Below the pieces are notes generated by a model. That model was not told the DNA's origin. It did no database searches and worked only from the letters and a program-made list of their open reading frames with translations. From assembly GCF_035046485.1 (NCBI RefSeq), contig NC_085136.1:155566870-155630869 (forward strand): a stretch of DNA of 64,000 nt, given 5' to 3'. Numbering within the stretch: position 1 is the first letter of the stretch; every line of letters starts with the position of its first letter. The stretch comes from Aedes albopictus. Its lineage: Eukaryota > Arthropoda > Insecta > Diptera > Culicidae. Shown here piece after piece: positions 11,303 through 22,377 of this stretch. A program made the translations under genes and the position numbers.

Positions 11303-11364
11303 TAACAAATAAAGTTGTTGAATGCGCCACGTCAAGTGATCCGTTCAACCCCAACGGCCCCATA

Positions 11365-11473
11365 GGGCACTGCACTGTTTTGATTTTGTATGGCATTTTG
11401 ACGTTTCGTGGCCTTGTTGTTTACAAAATTTCTGTAAGAGTGAAAGAGAAGGAGATATTTTCATGCACTGCCC
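11365..11473. mobile_element. Short TA MITE
   Basis: The ends GGGCACTGCA and TGCACTGCCC are inverted repeats with one mismatch, each bounded by TA (11363-11364, 11474-11475). It is 109 bp long and non-coding. Confidence 0.6.
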
Positions 11474-11475
11474 TA

Positions 11476-12305
11476 TACCTGCGAGCTCCCACAGTGACAT
11501 ACGATCACACCCGTGTATTTATCAGGGGATCGTCACACGGACGATAACCCAGAAGGGCAAACTATTGTATACGGAAAACTGAAGAGAAACACAAAATTGA
11601 AAATTGAAGATCGATGACTATTACGTTACGAAGTTAATCAAATTTTCTCTTTAAACTATACCATATCTTCTAAAACGCACTTAAACCTATAAATTACATT
11701 CAGTGGTTATCTATATAATAGGTATTAACGAACAAAATGTGTACTATTAAGGAAGGTTTGACAAGAAGTGCTTAAATTATTCTTACATTACAGATAAAAC
11801 CTAGTTGACCCCTAACGATTACGAATTTGTAATAGCTTTGTACGTCCTATGAATTACTTGACTTACCTAAGGTGAGAAAATGAATTATCTACTAGCTTAT
11901 GAATCTAAAAATAACGTAAACATTGAACTTAACAGTACATTGAAGGGGATCTATCAAGTGCTATTTGGATGTAAGTTGTTGAGCTGGCGAATCACCAAAA
12001 GTAAGGAAACTTATTACTATATATAATTGCCTAACTAATAATTAAATTATATACAGGAATTTTGTAATTCTACCAATACGCCGGAATAAATTGACAAAAT
12101 CTACGATTCGCTTATCGCTCGCCAACAAAAGTTATTAGAGCTTATGTTGGTATTGACATGGTATTTTTGTGAATATTGTTAATTCATGTTTGAATATTTG
12201 ACACCATTTCTAGCAATTGATGTTTAATAGTCTTAACGAAATCATGGTTCAAAAGCTCAAACACATAGATTCCTCTCAAACACCTTTCAAAGATTCGATC
12301 CAGGT
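11476..12305. other. Unassigned DNA
   Basis: No gene seen. Positions 12120-12170 resemble the inverse of 10950-10990 (see the CCCGAGCAGA fragment at 10938); the rest is unremarkable AT-rich sequence. Confidence 0.35.
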
Positions 12306-12806
12306 TCTTCTTCTTCTTCTTTATGGCTCTACGTCCACACTGAGACTTGGCCTGCCTCGCTTCAACTTACACGGAGAAATTGAAAAACTCAAAATTAGGT
12401 ACTTTTAAACTCAATTTTGAGTTCTTTTTCATCTCCCTTTTCATGCGCTCTTTCTGTTGTCAGAGAGTGAAGAGAAACAGCCCAACTTATGCAGTTCCGT
12501 GCGTCAAGCCAACACTGAGTTTCTAGCACAGTACTCAAATTTGAGTGAATACAACCTAGTCAAAATTTCGGTAGGGTGGTAAAACTTAAAATTAGGTATT
12601 TTTTTTCACATGGAAGCAAGCGGGAACAACCCAACAAAAACATCGATTCCATCAACTTAAAATTGGCTTGACGCACGCAACCCCGAAGTTGGGTGGAAAG
12701 AACTCATTTTAGGGTAGTTTCGTCTCTCCGTGTAGTGTTCTTTGAGCACTTCCATAGTTATTAATTGGAGGGCTTTCTTTGCCTGCCATTGCATGAATTT
12801 GTATCA
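12306..12806 (-). mobile_element. SINE split by a MITE
   Basis: The (TTC)n tail and body end at 12306-12369 and the continuing body at 12733-12806 together match the SINEs at 8361-8617 and 16111-16361 on the minus strand. The tRNA head is missing beyond about 12806. A 363-bp MITE interrupts the body at a TA, so the SINE inserted first. Confidence 0.8.
12370..12732. mobile_element. TA MITE inside a SINE
   Basis: The ends CACGGAGAAA and TCTCTCCGTG are inverted repeats. TA duplicates at 12368-12369 and 12733-12734, and removing the element and one TA restores the SINE body. It contains repeated CTCAAAATTAGGTA-like blocks and no coding frame. Confidence 0.85.
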
Positions 12807-13077
12807 ATCCAGGTGAATTTGGTAGATTTCCTTTAGAAAACATTAAAAAATCACATCCATACATCTCCAGAAGATTCCTAAGATTTTAAAGATACTTTGG
12901 GGAATATTCAGGGGTATTTTTGGTGAATATCTACAAATCGTCCTATAACAGTTCCCCGAATTCCATTACATACCCCGAAAACCATCTCCCCGAATGGTCC
13001 AGTACCCCGAGTTCCAAAACCCCCAATGACATAACCCCGAATGGCCCATTTCCCCGAATAGATGAGAACTCCAAAAA

Positions 13078-13320
13078 CATATCGACATCAACATTTCAAA
13101 AGGGCGTAACTGCTTTTACAATCAATCACTTCTCACAGAGCTGTGCATCGTATATCATTCATCTTACGCAATTCACATCCAATTAACGAAAGAGGAGGAT
13201 TTTATCTTTCTATTTGTGCAAGTTGATTGCTCGGGAGGGATGAGATACGGTCCACAGCTTTATGAGAAGGCATTGGTTGCAAAAGCAGTTACGCCTTTTT
13301 GAAATGTTGGTGCCGATATT
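13078..13320. repeat. Foldback inside the hAT-like element
   Basis: The arms ATCGACATCAACATTTCAAA and its inverse near 13295-13318 pair over about 65 nt, including AGGGCGTAACTGCTTTT against AAAGCAGTTACGCC. The centre is the ~110 bp around 13150-13250. It is either the element's own core or a nested MITE. Confidence 0.6.
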
Positions 13321-13497
13321 TTCCAATTGTATTGTCAAAGGAAACTGATGTCTGGAAAATGAACTTAATATTTATCAGTATTTTTTCCTTCTTTTGGGCA
13401 TCGGCTATTCTTTCTAGACTTAGGTTATTATTAACTATGATGTGGAGCAAATGCATTTAATGAAGATTTTTCCTTCTTAGGTTGTTCTTTTGTTTTA

Positions 13498-13718
13498 CAC
13501 ACTTATTTCTGAATTGCCTGTTCGGTACTTTTTTGACGAGATTATAACAGCAGTACGATCTCGGTAGTTTCGGTAATCAATTTTACTGAGGCTCAGTAAA
13601 ACAACTGTCAAAATCGTATGGAAAAGGTAAACAATGCATTTTTGCTGAACGAGTTCGGTGCTCAGCAGTTTTAATCTCGTCAAAAAATTACCGAACTCGG
13701 TAATCAAAATTAAGTGTG
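13498..13718. mobile_element. TA MITE inside the hAT-like element
   Basis: The ends CACACTTATTTCTGA and (complement) CACACTTAATTTTGA are inverted repeats that continue through a TTTTTTGACGAGATTA block. TA flanks both ends (13496-13497, 13719-13720). Length 221 bp, non-coding. Confidence 0.8.
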
Positions 13719-14269
13719 TATATTGTTACAGTGATTAATTGCTTAGCTCATCAGTTTTAGGGCAAGTTGTACACAGTCCATGGAACAAAGAGGAACTGCC
13801 ATAGACAGTTTGAATTGAATAGAGGCGATAGAAGAGCAGTACTCTATATAACTCGCCTAATCATTTCACAGTACTGCTTTTTCTATTTATTCTAAATGAG
13901 CTATTTCTTTATTCCCTCATTATTCCCAGTCTCGAAAAAATAGCAGTTGAACAAAAGAAGGAAAAATATCTGATATTAAGTTTCATACAATTTGCATTCA
14001 TTATCAGTGCAGTTCCAGTTACACATATTAGGTGAAAACTGTTCCTGCACATTCTAAAGCAATTCTGGGGAAAAAGTATTATGAATTAAAAGACATTATG
14101 CAGGGGAATTGCATTCTGGATAAGTGTCCTTCGGGGAAATGGCTTTCGGGGTAATGTGCCATTCGGGGTAACGGTCTATTCGGGGTAATGGCTTTCAGGG
14201 TATTGGTTTTCGGGGAAGTGGTATTCGCGGTAATGGTATTCGGGGAACTGTTATAGGATCCTACAAATC

Positions 14270-15411
14270 AAGCTACAAAAGCTAGTTTTTAGGACGTATT
14301 TGGCTTTCCCGAATTTTAATAATGTTTGCTCAAATCCTATAGCATTGATGTCAAAGAAGCAAATAACCACAAAACATTGGAGAATATGATGCCGTTTTAT
14401 AATATCCAACTTATTAGGGGCTGTCCATAAACCACGTGGTCATTTTTTTGGGACTTCTCAAAACCCCCCAAATTTGTCTGTTCAACATAGAATAACATGA
14501 TTGAAATGCTGCAGGTATTTAAGTCATTTTTTGGTTGGAAGTATAAGCGAATTGCGCGGCCGCTTATGGCGATGAAAATGTTGGTGGCACAGAATTAGTC
14601 TAATGGAGGTACCGTCGTAGCGAGTTCTGCAGCCGTGGATTTGCCAATGAGCCTAATCAACCGCAATGTAATTATTATTAGAAGAGATTTTTGAAGAATT
14701 ATCAAGAACTTACCGGTGAGCTATTCCGGCCTTGATTCCGGCAACCCCCATGCGACGAAGCCACATTGCACCACTGTACCTTCTGTGTAATTAAATAATA
14801 TGCTTAAAACTTTCGCTGATATCCTTTTCGTCGCCCTCAAATACAAACATATAATGTAATACAGAAATATTCAGTAAAATACAAATTATTTCATTACCCG
14901 CTAAAATTTTCAGCTTCTATCAGCAGCTCGTCGACCACTTTGAAAAAAGGAAAAATAACAAAGTTCACGGGAGGTGACAGGTTCATGAGCGACTTTTTGA
15001 AATTATGTGTGAAGCTTTATAGATTTTTACTATAAGGAATGACACATAAAATTGTAACAGGCTCGCAATCAAAATATATGTGTGGCGGTTATAAACGTCG
15101 GAATGAACTCTGTCTTTGAAATATGTGTTTTCACACATAAATAAAATCATTGGAATTTTTGTAGTGTTCAATTTTATTGGCATACATTGTTTGGAGAACT
15201 TATAGCAAACAAGTATAGCTTTCAATTTGTGCCAAAAGAATTAAGTTTTGACAAGTTTTAGCGTAGTTATGATATAGAAATTGATTTGATGCACCTCTTA
15301 ATTTCAATAGATTTGGCTGAAATTTTGACCAGTTATTTCTTTCAGGATGCCAATCAAAATATGGTGGTGGACTTGAGAATCAGAGAACATTTTTGAAAAG
15401 GTGGACAGGCC
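14270..15411 (-). repeat. Dispersed repeat, copy 2, with internal insertion
   Basis: Positions 14270-14413 and 15160-15411 are the inverse of 7735-8232. The intervening ~745 bp (14414-15160) has no counterpart there and starts GGGGCTGTCCATAAACCACG. I cannot define the far border of that insert or give it a family. No coding frame. Confidence 0.65.
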
Positions 15412-15849
15412 TACTGTGCAAGCACTAGAATAGGTTTAAACCAAACTAGTACAATATTTTCTCTTGTAGCAGAAAGAGTGAAAGCTGAATTAGCAATCAA
15501 TACGGAAAAGGCATAAATTTTAAGACTTTATACCGTTGGAACAACTATATGAAAAAATGTAAATTTTTCAAACTCGTTCTATATTAGCCGGCGATAAAAA
15601 CCAAGCATAGGTAACAAACATACTCTAGACAAGCAAAGTTGTGGCAGATGTTGATGACCCCGAGGATCTCTTGTCGAATCATGATCCTAGTTCTTGACCT
15701 CCTTTCGTAGGACCACTGGGAACTGGGACTGACGATGAGAGGATATGATCACCGAAGGAACTTGTTGGTATTGCAAAACCTCTTAGCGTAGGTAAGGCTT
15801 CATGTCAGGACGGAGTTCCAAACCTGGCCTTAAAAGTAGCTATTGAATA
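15412..15849. other. Unassigned DNA
   Basis: No gene, RNA or bounded element seen. Confidence 0.35.
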
Positions 15850-16100
15850 GGCTCCCGACCGAACACCAACTTTACAGGGTTGTTGTCCAGCATTATCACT
15901 GCATACCCCGTCCATCTTATCCTTTCAGCTTTTGCCACCTTCCGGATGCTAGGTACGCCGTAGTGTGCAGCGTGATTCATTCTTCGCCGCCGCACGCCAT
16001 TTTCCTGCACACCGCCAAAAATGGTCGAACACCCGTCGCTCGAACACTTCGAGTGCTTGCATGTCCTCCGTGGAGGATGAGTATTTTTCGACCACAGATT
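15850..16100 (-). pseudogene. LINE ORF2 C-terminal fragment
   Basis: Translated on the minus strand, 16095-15920 contains EDMQALEVFERRVF followed by WRCAGKWR. This matches the post-RT segment of the RTE-like LINE at 30115-33236 (EDQRALGVFERKVLRTIYGG). It is interrupted by a stop near 15955 and has no RT domain beside it, so it is a dead fragment. Only this short motif supports the call. Confidence 0.5.
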
Positions 16101-16110
16101 CTTGTGGGAT

Positions 16111-16361
16111 CTCCAGTTGGACTAGTGGTTAAGGCGATCCACCCAATCCGAAAACGGAGGGTTCGATTCCCGTTCGAGTCGGAACATTTTTCTCGGCTCC
16201 CAGGACATAGTTTATCATTGTCCTTGCCACATAATGTACAAATTCATGCAAAGAAAACCCTTCAATTAATAACTGTGGAAGTGCTCAAAGAACACTAAGT
16301 TGAAGAGTGACTCTCCAAGTCCAATGCTGAGCGTAGAGTCAGAAAGAAGAAGAAGAAGAAT
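16111..16361 (+). mobile_element. Feilai-like SINE with intact pol III boxes
   Basis: The head has ACTAGTGGTTAAGGCG (box A) and GGGTTCGATTCCCG (box B), and the conserved body ends in an (AAG)n tail at about 16361. This is the most complete head of its subfamily here; relatives lie at 8361-8617 and 12306-12806. The 151-codon frame crossing it joins LINE debris to the SINE and is not a gene. Confidence 0.85.
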
Positions 16362-16402
16362 AACGTTGTTGTTTTCGTTGTTTTCCGTTAATAAGGACCC
16401 GA

Positions 16403-17540
16403 CCCGAGCAGAGGAGAATATCAAATTAATAACTACGAAATCACATAACCTGTTTTTATATCTTGTTTCGTTATAATTTAATTATCAAGGCATAGCTTTT
16501 CTATAACAAATTTTGTTGGACAATCTCATTTAGTTATAATCAAGCTTTTGATATACATTCACTCAATTACATTTCAATAACATGTTTCGTTGAAGAACAA
16601 GTTTTGTTATTGTTGTACTATTGATCAACTTATCAACAATAGAACAACAGTAACAGAAACAGCGAAAATTCGATAATAGGTAATGATCTGTCCTTTTGTT
16701 TTGTTCCACTTTTGTATTCAGTTAGGAAGGAAATTTCAGAACGAATCCTCTGAAAATTCCTTAAATAATATTTGGGAAAACATTTGGACGTTCTGGAGGA
16801 ACCCTTCGATACCTTGGAAAAGTCTTCAAAAGAACTCCTGGCACAATCTTCTTAAAAAATTCAAAGTAATACTTCTGAGCAATTATTAGAATTCTTGGCA
16901 AAATCTTTTGAAAAACTCCAGGTGAATTCTTCGGAAGAAACTCCTCGTGAAATTCTCAAAGAAATTTTCAGAGGAATCTCAAGATGAAATTCGGGACAAA
17001 TAATCACGGGAAATTCTGAAGAAATTCGTGATGGGATTCTGTTCATAATTCTGAAGGAATTTCTAGAGAACTCTTTGAAAATCTGTGAATGATTTCGTGG
17101 AAGAACTCTCGGAGAAATTTCTGGAAGTAGTATTTTTCGATCATTTACAGTATTGTTACTCATGTTATTTGTGGGTTCGTGAGAAAAAGTGAATAATTTT
17201 AAATAATTAATGTCATAATTTACTTAGTTATGATTTTGATATAATAACAAATTTTGCTTTCCGATTATTATCAATAACAAATTAATATTAAAATTTGTTA
17301 TTGGAATACTTTCCAAAAGCACTGCTATTAAGTTGTTATTGAAACTAACAAAACAAGTTATTAGAATGGTTTTCCAAGAACATTTTTTTGTTATGATATT
17401 TGTTATTTTGCCGCTTATGACAAACAAGTTTATAACATCATCTGTTATGTTAATAACTTAAAAATAATCGATTCTATTATTCAGTTATTTTATCCAAATA
17501 ACACAGGTCATTATGCTGTTGTTATTCCCTTCTGCTCGGG
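16403..17540. mobile_element. CCCGAGCAGA-ended DNA element, copy B
   Basis: CCCGAGCAGAGGAGAATA at the left and TATTCCCTTCTGCTCGGG-type sequence at the right form inverted ends. Subterminal AATAACA-rich arms match copy A (9290-10809) in the opposite orientation. The core, about 16690-17160, is a degenerate array of GAAATTC/GAATTTC variants absent from copy A. There is no transposase frame. Its right border abuts the RTE-like remnant at 17542. Confidence 0.75.
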
Positions 17541-17541
17541 G

Positions 17542-19215
17542 AGATAGACGAAGTTCATCACTACGTCGAAACTGCCCCGTCTATCGTAACACTGCTGCTT
17601 AGCAGAGATGGCATACACCTCAGAGCGCTAAGTGAGAAGATAAAAAAATACACATTACACACAGCCTGCATGATGAGAAAGAGCGCGTGTAAAGAATTAT
17701 CTTCTGCGTGGTCCGACTGCACGCGCTCGGCATCGTTCTCGCATCGCGCACGACGGTGAGCGCAGGAAAGCAAGAGAAAGTACAGTCCAACACACAGCTC
17801 ACATCACAGCGCTGCGCTACTCTGTACTGCCGAGAGCCTACAACTTGCAGCTCAGTCAGCGCAGATGTGTAGCACATTCCTAGAAATGAGCAAAGCTCAC
17901 GCAGAAGAAGTTTGAGCTCTGCGACGTCTCGCGCAGCTGGTGTGGCAAATTATACATTCGCACTCTCACGCAAAGTTTTGCGGCTGAGCGATGTGTGTTT
18001 GTTGCCGGTTCACATTCGCAGCAAAAGAGAGCAGCGCTCTTTTTATTGAAGATGTGTACGCAGAGCTGTTTATCAGTGTATCTATGCCATCTCTGCTGCT
18101 TAGGGTAGCCCTGCCGTTCGTGATTACGCCTGCCAACATGTACTTCGTTTTCACCGTGAGTCCAACCTTTGCTGCTTCACGTTTAAGGTGGGTGTAAGGT
18201 TCAATAATATCCATGTCATCCACAAAACAGACTAATTGGCCTGATTTCGTGAAAATCGTGCCACGGCTGTTGCGCCCGGCTCATCGTATAACACCTTTCA
18301 GGGCGATGTTGAACAGCTGGCAAAAGAGTCCATCACCTTGTCGTAGTCCCCGGCGAGATGCGGATGAACTGGATAATTTGTAATTGCACGCCTTTCATCG
18401 TTGCTTTAATCAGTCTAGTCAGCTTCCCAGGAAAGCCGTTTCCGTTCATGATTTTCCATAGCTTTGAGCTGGTGATACTGCCATTCAGGTGCTCGTCGAA
18501 GGGCTGCTTCCACTTTTCGGCCACCGCACGTCTTTCCGTCAAGAAGCCACCGTCCATATCCCTGCATATTTCGGCTCGCGGCACGCAGCCGTTGCGTGGT
18601 GCGTTGAGCTTCTCGTAGAACTTCCGTGTTCCATGGGAACGGCACTGCAGACTGCAGTTCCATTTCCTCGTACTCCACTTCTTCCAGGCGGCATTTTTTC
18701 CACCGAAAGAGACGGGTCTGCTGTTTACGTTTCTGTTTGTAACGTTCCACGTTCTGCCGGGTTCCTTGCTGCAGCATTGCCGCCCGTGCTGCGTTCTTCT
18801 GTTTTAAAATCGCTCGTCGAACCATTCGTTTTGTCCACTCGTTTCCACGTATACAATGGTGCTCTCGACTGCGTCGTTGGTAGCTGCTTTTACTGTTCTC
18901 CAACAGTCCTCTAGAGCGGCCACATCGAGCTTGCTGCCTCGAGATTCTGCGCTTTTGCTGGATAATCCGGTTGCTTTTTTCGCTCTAGGTTGTATTGTGT
19001 CGGTCGCCGTACCGTACATTGTTGATGACGGAAAAATTTGGGCACAGTTTGACAATTACCAAGTAGTGGTAGGAGTCGATGTTAACGCCACGAAAGGTCC
19101 TGACGTCGATAACCCCGGAGAAGTGCCGTCCGTCAATCAGAATGAACGTAAAACTTACGGTTTTTTAATAGCAAACTATCCACATGATATTCCTTCAACC
19201 AGAAATCCTGGCAGT
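17542..19215 (-). pseudogene. RTE-like LINE ORF2 remnant
   Basis: Minus-strand frames keep the linker (KNAARAAMLQQGTRQNVERY, about 18750-18830), the segment ending EKWKQPFDEHLNG, LWKIMNGNGFPGKLTRLIKA (RT), and a degraded catalytic box FVDDMDII near 18210-18235 where the better-preserved copy at 30115-33236 has FADDIDII. The first part of RT between HLNG and LWKIM is deleted, and frameshifts separate the pieces. It is a different subfamily from the 30-kb copy. A 493-bp hAT element splits it at 17603-18095, and its 3' part is lost at the border of copy B. Dead. Confidence 0.8.
17603..18095. mobile_element. hAT-type element inside the LINE remnant
   Basis: The ends CAGAGATGGCATA and TATGCCATCTCTG are inverted repeats. 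CTGCTTAG is duplicated exactly at 17595-17602 and 18096-18103 (8 bp, a hAT hallmark). The interior, rich in GCGC and GAGC words, has no transposase frame. The LINE sequence continues on both sides, so the hAT came later. Confidence 0.9.
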
Positions 19216-20217
19216 TGTTTTTGAATGAAATTTTCACCCAGTTCAGGCCAATAAGCACTGAGCTGGAAAACTAATCGGATGGACTAATTTTAACTGAAGC
19301 GAAAACTTTGAAAACTTGCACCTCATCTTTCCGAAATAGTTTCCCCGTTGAACCTCGCAGAAAAACACGTTTTCGCTCACAATTAGGAGCGGAGAAAATT
19401 AAATAAAATACCACACTACTGTGGTGGCTGCATCACACAGCGAACGAATGGTGGTGCATCAACCGCAAGCAACATAAACATGAACACAACGATGAAGACG
19501 GGATAAAAAAATCTCCGATCGAAAAGTTTTCCGGCAAAATCAACGCCGGCGAAATCAGTGCTGCTCCATCGCTTGGAAAGTTAATCACGACGGAAAACAG
19601 GTACATTCTATTCTGCCGTGTGTACCACCGATATAGCTGATCTGATTGGATCAGGCAAGGAGCAGCATCGGTCTTTTATCCACGGGAGAGGATCTGGAGA
19701 GCAATTAGCAGTGTAAACAGGTTCTTTGCGCGAAACTAAAATTGCCGGAAGCCACCACCATCTCGTCGTCGTTGCTGCCGTCATCAACGTCGTGGGAGGT
19801 AGCGGTGGTGCCGGTAAGCAAAAACTCTTCTATACAGAAAGGGATGCTGGCACATTCAGCCATCAAGTTGAAAGGAAGGGAAAACTCTGAGTCTGAGATG
19901 ATCGAGAAAGTCTTCGGGATGAGCTTCACACAAATGACAACAATGGGGTTCCGGAACAAAAAAAAAAATAAACGGAAGCCTGCAATTGTCTTCCGTCTGT
20001 TGCTCATCTCCGTAAGTTTCCCAATGAAAGCCTCTTAGGGATTGGGTAGACAGATAAAGTAAAACAAATGTTGTGAATCTTTTCTGAAAGAGTTGGCAAA
20101 TATATTAAGTTGATGGATTTTGAAGAAGATGAAAAAAAATCTATGCGCAATACACGTCATGCGCTTGATGTCAATGCAATGAAGATAATGAGGGAAATTC
20201 TTAAATAGTCTCTAACG
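19216..20217. other. Unassigned DNA, possible single-copy
   Basis: No internal repeat or transposon border is visible and base composition is less AT-rich than the neighbours. A 98-codon frame at 19742-20038 (+) ends in a lysine-rich run; an A-rich tract lies at 19959-19969. I recognise no domain, and a GTAAGT at 20009-20014 could be a donor site, so a host exon is possible but unsupported. Confidence 0.3.
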
Positions 20218-20295
20218 ATACTGGGTCATTGGGCCGAAGATCATTAGGTCGAATGGTCACTAGGCCGAGTAGTCATCAGGTCGAATTGAAATTTA
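20218..20295. repeat. TCATTAGGTCGAA degenerate short repeat
   Basis: About five variants of TCA(T/C)TAGG(T/C)CGAA(T/G)G occur in tandem. A related block lies near 2795-2840 as its complement (CGGCCTGACATACTTCTGCC). Confidence 0.6.
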
Positions 20296-20627
20296 GCAGT
20301 TATAGAAATGGAAACGGATCAGTTTTTTTTACTTTTTTCAACAATTATTGCCAAGAGATATTTTAATAATAAAATTTGGAAGAATTGCCAAATTTTTAAA
20401 AAAGGAAAAAATCATGAGCAAAATATCAGTAGACTCATTATAAATAATCATAAATATAAATTTTAATTAATAATTATTATAATAATTATCATAATAAGTA
20501 ATATCAAATAGAATAAATTACCTGCCGATGCCATATATTGTAGAAGCAATGAAAATATAAAGAGTAGTCTATGCTAAGAAAAGGGAAACCATCATATTTA
20601 AATATATAATAAGTAGATTAAAAAAAA

Positions 20628-21087
20628 TGTTGTATCACAAATCGAATCACGTGCTATTTTTCGGGAAAGAAATCACTTCCAACACGACGCGAATATTGAA
20701 TTAACGCAACTTCAATATATTGATATATGCCACAAAAGTTCAGCCTATTGGACGCAGTGGCTTAATTTCCCCAACAGGGGAGGCAAAAAAAAATATATTG
20801 ATAACAGCAAAAAAAAACGATATATTTTACTATATTGGTACACTGTAGGTATGTATGGTGTTTATTTTACGAGCTGGTCTCGACTAATAGTAGCACAAAA
20901 AAGTGAATGCAAAAAGTATATGACGAAGTCGATGAAACGCAAAAAAGGCCAGACAATGGCATATGCAAATGCGTTTTTTGCCTAATCTGTTTTATCATCA
21001 TTTTGGAGATGGATTCTAATTCATAGTTCTTAAGTTCAAATGCGGAGTTACTTACAACTAGAGGTGCGCCTATACTGAACCATTACA
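20628..21087 (-). repeat. BEL 3' LTR
   Basis: It starts TGTTGTATCAC on the plus strand and ends CATTACA, so it is TG...CA in either orientation. It matches 36885-37263 along its length apart from a small retroposon at 20726-20792. In element orientation it follows integrase, and the sequence just before it (plus TAGGCCGGCCACC, 21088-21100) is the polypurine-tract position. Confidence 0.85.
20715..20803 (+). mobile_element. 67-bp poly(A) retroposon inside the LTR
   Basis: ATATATTGATA is duplicated exactly at 20715-20725 and 20793-20803 (11 bp) around a 67-bp insert. The insert runs from TATGCCACAAAAGTTCAGCC to GGGGAGGC followed by nine A. The other LTR lacks it. The same text recurs inverted at 26947-27010. 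It is the 3' tip of a LINE or SINE inserted by target-primed reverse transcription. Confidence 0.9.
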
Positions 21088-22324
21088 TAGGCCGGCCACC
21101 TGAAATTTAACATTTCACCGCAGAACTTATCTAGGAGTTCATAGCTGTTAATTTCTAATATTACTCACTGCAATTTCATAATCAATGATGTCCTCAAGCA
21201 GAGGCGTTAGTAGAATCGTCTGCACAGGTGGTCTCTTCTTCGTCCATTGTGGGTAACGGACACAGCTGCGTCACAGCTCGCTTCATTACCGCACCGGTTG
21301 GAGTGCGAACTGTTACCACACGCGTCACGCCATCTTGTCCAGGATGCAGTTCCACTATTCGAACGAGGGGCCAGCGTACGGGTGGCAGGCAGTTGTCTTG
21401 CAGGATCATCACACACCAACCTTCACATTGGTTCGCTTTGGGTTGCTGGTGGACAGACGTTGAAGTTTCTTCAGGTACTCCGTCCGCCAGTGGTACCAGA
21501 ACAGTTGCTGTTTCTGCTGAATGACGTCGTACCGGTTTCGCAGCCGATTTTCGGGAACCTCCTTCATATCCGGGTGTGGTAGGGCTTGCTGAGAAGAGCC
21601 AATCAAAAAAATGACTTGGCGTGATGGCTTGAAAGTCGTTTGGGTCCTCTGAAAGCGGGGCCAACGGCCTCGAGTTCATTGCACTTTCGATCATCGCTAG
21701 GATCGTCACTAGGTCCTCTTGCAACAACGGTGAGTTGTCCAACTGACGAAGTAGATGCTTTTTCGCAACCTTCACCCCAGCTTCCCAAAGGCCGCCGAAG
21801 TTTGGAGCCCGAGGTGGGATTAGGTGCCACTGTATACCATCGGTGGCGAGAGCGGACGAGATGCGATCGGTTTCGGTGGTATTTAAGAGCATTCGATATA
21901 AGGCATGTAACTCATTTTTTGCCCCGACAAAATTGGTGGCATTGTCTGAGTAGATAAGTTCGGGCTTGCCCCGTCTAGCTACAAAACGTTGGAGAGCTGA
22001 GAGGAATGAGGCTGTCGATAGATCACCGACTAGCTCAAGGTGTACAGCTTTAGTGCTGAAGCACACAAAGAGGGCAATATAGGCTTTGGTGGGGGTGGAC
22101 TTGCGGTAGGCGGTTTTTATGAATACAGGTCCACAGTAGTCAATTCCGGTGGAAGCAAAGGGGCGACTTGGGGTGACTCGGGTAAGGGGAAACTGATCAA
22201 CGGGCTGCTGCAATGGACGAGAGTTTGCACGCGTACATCGATAGCAGGTACGAATCACGCTGCGCGCTGCTCTTCTTCCGTTCGTAGGCCAGTACTCATT
22301 TTGCACGGTGCCGAGCGTAAGCGA

Positions 22325-22377
22325 TAGGGGAACAAAGCCCAAAATGCCAAGATGGGGTAAAATGGCCCAACTCATAA
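22325..22377. repeat. ~50-bp repeat shared with 29322-29374
   Basis: AGGGGAACAAAGCC, AAAATGCCAAGATGGGGTAA and AATGGCCCAACT recur inverted at 29322-29374. Here the block lies just upstream of the integrase-coding part and supplies its first ~18 open codons, so it looks like a short insertion into pol. Confidence 0.6.

Larger units (their letters stand above)
12939..14260. mobile_element. hAT-like non-autonomous element with 8-bp TSD
   Basis: CTACAAAT occurs exactly at both borders (12931-12938, 14261-14268), an 8-bp target duplication typical of hAT transposons. The termini share TCCTATAACAGTTCCCCGAA inverted (left one reads C-G first, right complement G-A first). Arrays of (T)TCGGGG(T)AAT variants follow inward from both ends. 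At 1322 bp it has no transposase frame; its middle holds two later palindromic insertions. The 6690-6870 cluster looks like a relative. Confidence 0.8.

Noticed and set aside
15843..16298. 151-codon plus-strand frame
   Set aside because: It joins antisense LINE debris to a SINE; neither part codes in that direction.
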